A stretch of 11,907 nucleotides of DNA from Archangium sp. Its GTDB lineage: Bacteria > Myxococcota > Myxococcia > Myxococcales > Myxococcaceae. A program made the position numbers and the translations under genes. The notes under the pieces were generated by a model. The model did no database searches and was not told the DNA's origin. It worked only from the letters and a program-made list of their open reading frames with translations. The first letter of the stretch is position 1. Every line of letters begins with the position of its first letter. The stretch covers positions 1-11,907 of the forward strand of contig JAEUJR010000242.1 in the NCBI GenBank assembly GCA_016793585.1. The letters are read 5' to 3'. Positions 7,405 to 11,907 of this stretch are shown here, piece after piece.

Positions 7405-7673
7405 GTACGGCATCACGACGACCCGCTGCGGCTGCGTGGGGCGCGGCCAATCGAGCATCGGGTTCGGGCGCGCAGTGGCGCCGAGCTGGAGCGTCTGCGG
7501 TTGCGCGTTCGGCTTCCACCCGCCGACGTAGCCGGTCCACACGCCGCCGTTGTCGTACTGGGCGAGCGCGGTGCTTGCGACGAGGGAGAAGAGAACGATG
7601 AGCGTGCGCATGCTGCCTCCGATGCGGCGCATCATGGCGCGAACGCCCCTCCCCCGCCATCGGGGCCGAAAGG

Positions 7674-7702
7674 CTGACCCGCCCGAGAGGGTTGTCGATA
7701 TG
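7674..7702 (+). promoter_or_regulatory. Weak candidate promoter upstream of plsB
   Basis: CTGACC (7674-7679) and GATATG (7697-7702) are 17 bases apart, in the 101-base divergent gap between the DUF4124 gene and plsB. Matches to consensus are 4 of 6 and 3 of 6. Transcription would begin near 7709, so a GTG start at 7713 would be almost leaderless, which fits the lack of a ribosome site there. The match is weak and could be chance in GC-rich DNA. Confidence 0.2.
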
Positions 7703-7712
7703 GTGCGCGCCC

Positions 7713-10247
7713 GTGGACGCCCTGATCGCGAAACCCGAGGGTGAGATCGCCCCACAGCTTCATCACGAGTTTGGTCCAGCCGGCCGGTGGATGGCGCGGC
7801 GCTACTTCGAGCCGGTTCGGTTCGCGCAGAGCGCGGTCGACGAGCTGAAGGCCCTGCATCAGAAGGGCTTCGTCGTTCACATCATGCGCACCACGGCGTG
7901 GGTGAACTTCCTCTATCTGCACTGGGCGATGGTGCGCCGCGGCTTGCCCCCGGTTCGTGCCGTCGCGAACCTGAGACCCTGGTTCACCAAGCCCTTCACG
8001 CTCGCGGCGCAGCGCGGCGAGTTCGACGTGCGCTTCACCTATGCGCGCAAACAGGGCGGCTCGGGGCTCGTCTTTCTTCGCGAGAGCGCGTTCAACACGG
8101 CGCGCGGCAAGTCGACTGGAGAAGACCCGTTTCCTGCGCTGGTCGAGATGGCCCGCAAGTCGGAGCACCCCGTCTTTCTCGTGCCTGAGCTCTTCGTCTG
8201 GGAGAAGTGGCTGCAGAAGATCACGCCCAGCGTCTTCGATCGCATCTTCGGCAGCCCCGAGGCGCCGGGGTTTCTGCACTCCATCGGCGCGTTCATGCGC
8301 AACTACAAACGCGCGCAGTTTCGGGTGGGAGAGCCGATCGATCTGAAGGCGTTCGTCGCCCAGAACCACGACGAGACGACCGAGGTCATCGCCCGCAAGG
8401 TTCGCTCGACGCTCAGCCATCACCTCGCACGCGAGACCCGTGCCGTCTTCGGGCCGCCACGCAAACCGACCGATCGCCTCATCGACGAGGCGATGCGCGA
8501 CAAGGTCTTCCAGCAGACTGCGGTCGAGGTCGCCAAAGAACAGAACAAGTCGATCGAGTCGGTCAACCGCACCGCGAAGCGCAACTTCGAGGCGATCGCG
8601 GCCCGCTACAGCCCAAGCACCGTCGGCTTCACCGCGCCGATTCTGCACTGGGTGTTCAACCGCATCTATGACGGGGTCGAGGTCGATGAAGTGGGCCTCG
8701 AGCGCGCGATGAAGGCCGCTGCGCACGCGCCGATGGTGCTCACGCCCTCGCACAAGAGCCACGTCGACTATCTGATCATGAGCTACGTGCTGTTCCAGCG
8801 CGGCTACACGGTGCCGCTGGTGGCAGCCGGCGCGAACCTGTCGTTCTTTCCGCTCGGGCCGTTCCTGCGCCGCGGCGGAGCGTTCTTCCTTCGCCGCAGC
8901 TTCAAGGGCGACAAGCTCTACACGGCGACCTTCAAGGCGTACCTGAAGAAGCTGGTGCACGACGGCATTCATCACGAGTTCTTCCCCGAGGGCGGGCGCT
9001 CGCGCACCGGCAAGCTGCTGACGCCGAAGCTCGGCCTCTTCACGTGGCTCGTCGATGCGGTGCTCGAGGGCGCACGTAACGATCTGCTCTTCGTGCCCGT
9101 GGCCATCGACTACGAGAAGGTCGTCGAGGGCGCGAGCTACAAGGCCGAGCTCGCTGGCGGAGAGAAGAAGCCCGAAGATCTGAAGGCGCTGCTCTCGGCG
9201 CCGAGCGTGTTGACCGAAAACTACGGTCGCATTCACCTGAGCTTCGACGAGCCGGTGTCGCTCTCGAAGCTGATGAAAGACCGCGGCATCGACCCGCGCG
9301 CGACGACGGACGATCAGAAGAAGGCGCTCGTGCGGGCGCTCGGTCACCGCGTGATGCACGGCATCTCGAAGGTCTCGACGGTGACGCCGCACGCCCTGCT
9401 CGCCTCGGCGCTGCTCGCCCACCGCCGCCGCGGCATCTCGGTTCGCGAGATCACCGATCGTATCGGCCTGCTGCGGAAGATGGCGACCGATCTGAATGCG
9501 CGGCTGTCGGTGCAACTGAACGACGCGCCATCGTCGCCGACCGTGCTCGGCCCCGTGCACGACGCGATGCGCATGTTCGCGTCCGAGGGGTTCGTTCGAA
9601 TCGTCGAGGCGCGCGGAGAGCCGATCTACCAGGTCGAAGAAGAGCGCCGCACCGAGCTCAGCTTCTACAAGAACACGCTGATGAACCTCATCGCCGGCCG
9701 CACGATCGTGTGCGCGGCGATTCTCTCGGTCGAGCCCGAGGTCTCGGTGGCCGCGATTCGTGAACGTGCCCTCGTGCTCTCTCGTCTGCTCAAGATGGAG
9801 TTCATCTTCCCCGTCGGTCAGACCTTCGAGCACATCTTCGACGCGACGGTGGAGCACCTGCTCTCGCTCGGGCTCCTGCTGCGGGAAGAGCAGACGCTGA
9901 GGGTCGCTCCCGAAGCGCACGTGCGGCCGACGGTTCAGTTCCTCGCCGACCTGTTGCTCGACGTGCTCGAGTCGTACCTGCTCGCGGCCCGCCAGGCCGC
10001 TGACGTCGCCAAAGACGGCCAGGACAAGAAGGAGTACCTCAAGAAAGCGCTCGAGAACGGCCGCGCCGACTTTCTCGGAGGCACGATCATCTCGGCCGAG
10101 GCGGTGTCGAAGTCATCGCTCGAGAACGCGCTCACGTACCTGCTCGAGCAGGGCTTTCTCACCGAGCAGAGCAAGAAGCTCGTGCCCGGAAAGCCCGTCG
10201 CCGATCTGGTGACGCAGCTGCGGCTGTTCCTGCCCGAGGTTCGCTGA
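7713..10247 (+). CDS. plsB: Glycerol-3-phosphate 1-O-acyltransferase (PlsB family)
   Basis: From GTG 7713 the product is 844 residues, close to the 807 of E. coli PlsB. TTG 7692 is an alternative start. Neither has a well-spaced ribosome site, so the N-terminus is uncertain. All four acyltransferase blocks are present. Block I is HKSHVD with catalytic His347 and Asp352. Block II is GGAFFLRRSFKGDKLY near 388. Block III is FPEGGRSRTGKL, with EGGRSRTG from residue 426. Block IV is FVPVAIDYEKV near 460. The similarity I recall to E. coli PlsB extends across both flanks, including FTAPILHWVFNRIYDG and the C-terminal helical domain. The enzyme transfers an acyl group to the sn-1 position of glycerol-3-phosphate, the first step of phospholipid synthesis, at the inner membrane. 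One base separates it from the FABP-like gene, so they are probably co-transcribed. The family call is secure. Confidence 0.93.
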   Translation: MDALIAKPEGEIAPQLHHEFGPAGRWMARRYFEPVRFAQSAVDELKALHQKGFVVHIMRTTAWVNFLYLHWAMVRRGLPPVRAVANLRPWFTKPFTLAAQRGEFDVRFTYARKQGGSGLVFLRESAFNTARGKSTGEDPFPALVEMARKSEHPVFLVPELFVWEKWLQKITPSVFDRIFGSPEAPGFLHSIGAFMRNYKRAQFRVGEPIDLKAFVAQNHDETTEVIARKVRSTLSHHLARETRAVFGPPRKPTDRLIDEAMRDKVFQQTAVEVAKEQNKSIESVNRTAKRNFEAIAARYSPSTVGFTAPILHWVFNRIYDGVEVDEVGLERAMKAAAHAPMVLTPSHKSHVDYLIMSYVLFQRGYTVPLVAAGANLSFFPLGPFLRRGGAFFLRRSFKGDKLYTATFKAYLKKLVHDGIHHEFFPEGGRSRTGKLLTPKLGLFTWLVDAVLEGARNDLLFVPVAIDYEKVVEGASYKAELAGGEKKPEDLKALLSAPSVLTENYGRIHLSFDEPVSLSKLMKDRGIDPRATTDDQKKALVRALGHRVMHGISKVSTVTPHALLASALLAHRRRGISVREITDRIGLLRKMATDLNARLSVQLNDAPSSPTVLGPVHDAMRMFASEGFVRIVEARGEPIYQVEEERRTELSFYKNTLMNLIAGRTIVCAAILSVEPEVSVAAIRERALVLSRLLKMEFIFPVGQTFEHIFDATVEHLLSLGLLLREEQTLRVAPEAHVRPTVQFLADLLLDVLESYLLAARQAADVAKDGQDKKEYLKKALENGRADFLGGTIISAEAVSKSSLENALTYLLEQGFLTEQSKKLVPGKPVADLVTQLRLFLPEVR

Positions 10248-10248
10248 C

Positions 10249-10737
10249 GTGAGCGCGCTGGTGTTGATGGTGTTGTTGCAAGCCGACGCGGGCGTCTCGG
10301 CTCACCCGCTCGAGGGTGTGTGGCAACTCGACCTCGAGAAGTCGACCGACACGGCGCCCATTCTCGAGAAGCTGGGCGTGAGCTGGTTCGTGCGCAAGGC
10401 CGCGAAGTCGGTGCGACCGATTCACCGCATTCGCGTGAACAACGGCACGCTCTTTCTCGAGATCGACGCCACCATCTCGAAGAAGCGCTTCCAGCTCGTG
10501 CTCGACGGCAAGACGCCCACGAAGGACGAGTTCTTCGGTGACGAGTTCTCGTACACGACGGTGCTCGAGAACGGCGTGTTCGTCTCGAGCGGTCGCATGT
10601 CGAACGAAGCGAAGAAGATGGGTATCGCCCTTCGCCGCGAGCTGAAAGACGACGGCCTGATGAACTACCGAATCACCCTGCGCCCCGACGGCCAGGAGCC
10701 GATGATCATCGATCGCGTGTTTCGCCGCGTGCCGTGA
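10249..10737 (+). CDS. Putative fatty-acid-binding-protein-like (calycin) small exported protein
   Basis: The product is 162 residues, starting at GTG 10249, one base after the plsB stop, with GAGG 9 bases upstream. The first 18 residues are hydrophobic (MSALVLMVLLQADAGVSA) and could be a signal peptide, although without the usual basic residues. The rest can be laid along an animal FABP almost without gaps, by eye from memory: GVWQLDLEKS at 23, LGVSWFVRKAAKSVRP at 42, IRVNNGTLFLEI at 61, a DEFFGDEF segment at 93, TTVLENGVFV at 103, LRRELKDDGL at 128 and DRVFRR at 155. In FABPs, Arg106 and an Arg-x-Tyr pair bind the fatty-acid carboxylate. Here the matching positions would be Arg129/130 and Arg156-x-Phe158. 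The strict FABP signature (NF-[DE]) is not met. Binding of fatty acids or lysolipids is inferred from fold resemblance and from lying next to plsB. The gene overlaps the convergent metallopeptidase-like gene by 32 bases. Confidence 0.7.
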   Translation: MSALVLMVLLQADAGVSAHPLEGVWQLDLEKSTDTAPILEKLGVSWFVRKAAKSVRPIHRIRVNNGTLFLEIDATISKKRFQLVLDGKTPTKDEFFGDEFSYTTVLENGVFVSSGRMSNEAKKMGIALRRELKDDGLMNYRITLRPDGQEPMIIDRVFRRVP

Positions 10738-11281
10738 AGGCTGCGCCGCGACCGGCCAGCCACTCCGTGCGTGAAGCCTCGAACACCGGCGTCCAGTCGC
10801 GCCCTCGCAAGATGAACCGGCGGCCTTCGAAGCAGCGCTGACTCCACGCCTCTTCGACGAGCGTCGCCTGTTGTTCGCAGTTGAGCTGGGCCCAGGCTTT
10901 GCCCTGCAGCAGGCCCTTCTCGAGCTGGTAGCCGTCTCCGAGGGTCTGCGCGTGCAGGGAGTCGGTGATGTACGCGTGGCCGCCGTTCTGGAACTGCCAG
11001 ACGTGCGTCGCCTCGTGAACGACGAGATGCATCGGCGCCGAGCCGGGCGGCATTGGCAAGTGCATGGTGTTCTCGATCACGAACGCTCGGCGGCTGACGT
11101 TGATGAGGCCCGACAGCGCCTCGCGAACCTCGATCACGTTCGTGTCGAGCGTGTCACCAAAGATGCCGCGCAGGGTGCGGCGCTCGAGGTCGTTCAGCTG
11201 GCGGCGAGGCGCGTCGCTCCAGGCGCCGACCTGCAGCACCACCTTCGCGAGCAGCCAGCCGACGTTGCCCTTCCAGCTCAT
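10706..11281 (-). CDS. Small HExxH zinc-metallopeptidase-like protein
   Basis: The product is 191 residues. LVVHEATHVWQFQNGG carries a zinc-binding HExxH motif (His89, Glu90, His93), and CEQQATLVEEAW near residue 135 offers Glu136 as a third ligand, as in gluzincin-like proteins. The pattern HE-x-x-HVWQ followed downstream by EQQA resembles small predicted peptidases related to DUF4157-type domains. I am not certain of the exact family. There is no clear signal peptide, although residues 8-20 are hydrophobic (GWLLAKVVLQVGA). It starts at ATG 11281, overlapping the stop of the beta-propeller gene by 4 bases (ATGA), so the two are translationally coupled. Its last 32 bases run antisense to the end of the FABP-like gene. 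The substrate is unknown, and activity is inferred only from the motif. Confidence 0.7.
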   Translation of the reverse strand: MSWKGNVGWLLAKVVLQVGAWSDAPRRQLNDLERRTLRGIFGDTLDTNVIEVREALSGLINVSRRAFVIENTMHLPMPPGSAPMHLVVHEATHVWQFQNGGHAYITDSLHAQTLGDGYQLEKGLLQGKAWAQLNCEQQATLVEEAWSQRCFEGRRFILRGRDWTPVFEASRTEWLAGRGAAFTARGETRDR

Positions 11282-11907
11282 CTGCAGAGGGACTGATTGA
11301 GCGCGGGTGGGTCGGTGATCGTCTCGCTCGCGGTGAAGTACGAGCGCCCATCGGCGGCAAAAGCGACGGCTTCGCCCTGGGCCTCCTGCGCGACGGGCAC
11401 GTTGGTCGGTGCTCCCGCGAACGCGCTCTCGACGCCACCGTCGCCACGCTGAATGACGAGCCGGTTGTACATGCGCAGCAGCAGCGCATCGCCACAGGGG
11501 CTCACGTCGGCGCCGGTGAGCTGCAGATCGGTCGGCCCCGGAACGGTGAGCGTGGTGACGAGCTCGAGCGTCGCGCTGACGCCTGGCGTGAGCGGCATGG
11601 GGAAGCGGTACACGAAGCTGGGCTGGCCGTTGGGCTCCTTGGTGACGATGTACGGGCGGCCGCTGTGCGGGTCGACGATCAGCGCCTCGGCGTTGTGCTT
11701 CTCGGCCATCGGGTACTCATAGGGCAGCTTCTGTGACGGCACGTTCATCATCAGGCCGCCGCTGGTGACCATCGGCTCAGGCACGACGTAGACCGCGTAG
11801 TCGGTGCGCACGCGGGAGTTGTCTCCGATGTCGCCCAGGAACACGCAGGTGCCCGAGTTGCACGGGCCGAGCCCGAGATCTTCCCAGTCACGGTTGCTGG
11901 CGTTCTG
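11278..11907 (-). CDS. Beta-propeller-type secreted/periplasmic protein, N-terminus beyond window
   Basis: The frame is open from the right edge to TGA at 11278 and gives 209 residues. The GTG at 11844 is probably not the start, because conserved sequence lies before it. Visible motifs are DWEDLGLGPC, then GDIGDNSRVR, YVVPEP, EALIVDP, ADVSPCGDALLLRMYNRL, GEAVAFAADGRSYFTASE. The order DWED, GDIGDN, then a late E-A-x-x-F-x-DG-x-x-YFTASE is what I know from beta-propeller proteins near the esterase-like phytase and SdiA-regulated groups. Cys pairs (CNSGTC, SPCGD, QSLC at the end) suggest export and disulfides. No enzyme activity is assigned. It is co-translated with the HExxH protein through an ATGA overlap. 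Confidence 0.7.
   Translation of the reverse strand, partial: QNASNRDWEDLGLGPCNSGTCVFLGDIGDNSRVRTDYAVYVVPEPMVTSGGLMMNVPSQKLPYEYPMAEKHNAEALIVDPHSGRPYIVTKEPNGQPSFVYRFPMPLTPGVSATLELVTTLTVPGPTDLQLTGADVSPCGDALLLRMYNRLVIQRGDGGVESAFAGAPTNVPVAQEAQGEAVAFAADGRSYFTASETITDPPALNQSLCR

Larger units (their letters stand above)
6976..7611 (-). pseudogene. DUF4124/coiled-coil exported protein gene interrupted by an in-frame amber codon
   Basis: ATG 7611, preceded by GGAGG at 7616-7620, starts a 69-codon frame with a good signal peptide (MRTLIVLFSLVASTALA, then QYDNGG). It ends at TAG 7402-7404. The same frame continues directly for 141 codons to TGA at 6976. The downstream part encodes a charged coiled coil with an 18-residue duplication, then a Pro-rich stretch, then a DUF4124-type motif (IYRWVDADGVTHYSTNVP) near the C-terminus. 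DUF4124 proteins are normally exported. The downstream frame alone has no signal peptide, and the GTG next to the amber codon has no ribosome site. A single intact 210-residue gene with a C-to-T change (CAG to TAG after MPY) explains this best. Alternatives are amber readthrough, a sequencing error, or two separate genes. The only products expected now are a 69-residue peptide and possibly a rare readthrough form. Confidence 0.75.

Noticed and set aside
7632..9920. A 762-codon open frame on the minus strand opposite plsB
   Set aside because: It lies wholly antisense to a gene with all four PlsB motifs. Its translation is Arg/Glu/His/Ala-rich low-complexity sequence typical of the shadow frame in high-GC DNA, with no recognisable domain.

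Overview
The window looks like chromosomal DNA from a Myxococcota-type bacterium (former Deltaproteobacteria). The evidence is high GC with strong GC bias at third codon positions, many lipoproteins with short signal peptides, choice-of-anchor-D/ASH-type surface lipoproteins, a small ribbon-helix-helix family that I associate with myxobacteria, and a PlsB-type acyltransferase. The taxon is an inference from gene content. Coding density is very high. No stretch over 300 bases lacks a gene, and I saw no tRNA, rRNA, insertion sequence, CRISPR array or prophage.

Layout, left to right. (1) Positions 1-1115 (minus) hold the N-terminal part of an ASH-domain lipoprotein that runs off the left edge. 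(2) Divergent from it is a two-gene unit (1224-1612, plus) of tandem paralogous ribbon-helix-helix proteins, with a sigma70-like promoter upstream and a hairpin downstream at 1631-1667. (3) A minus-strand unit (5392 to 1680) encodes a large TonB-dependent receptor. It carries an Ig-like domain and a TonB-like Pro/Lys-rich linker ahead of its plug, and it overlaps by 4 bases a lipoprotein made only of a 5'-nucleotidase C-terminal domain. (4) Divergent from the receptor is a ChaN-like (haem-binding-fold) protein with a long extra C-terminal region (5419-6984, plus). (5) A DUF4124/coiled-coil gene (7611-6976, minus) is broken by an in-frame amber codon. (6) Next is a plus-strand pair (7713-10737): plsB (glycerol-3-phosphate acyltransferase) and, one base later, a small protein that strikingly resembles animal fatty-acid-binding proteins. 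(7) A minus-strand pair closes the window (11907 to 10706): a beta-propeller protein cut by the right edge, coupled by an ATGA overlap to a small HExxH metallopeptidase-like protein.

How the genes may work together. The receptor/5'-nucleotidase-C pair, perhaps with the ChaN-like neighbour, looks like an outer-membrane uptake module with a lipid-anchored ligand-binding partner; its substrate is unknown. PlsB makes lysophosphatidic acid from acyl donors, and the adjacent FABP-like protein could bind or buffer fatty acids or lysolipids. The two most unusual observations are this acyltransferase/FABP-like pair and the receptor with its built-in TonB-like linker plus an orphan substrate-binding domain. 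The clearest molecular lesion is the amber-interrupted DUF4124 gene.
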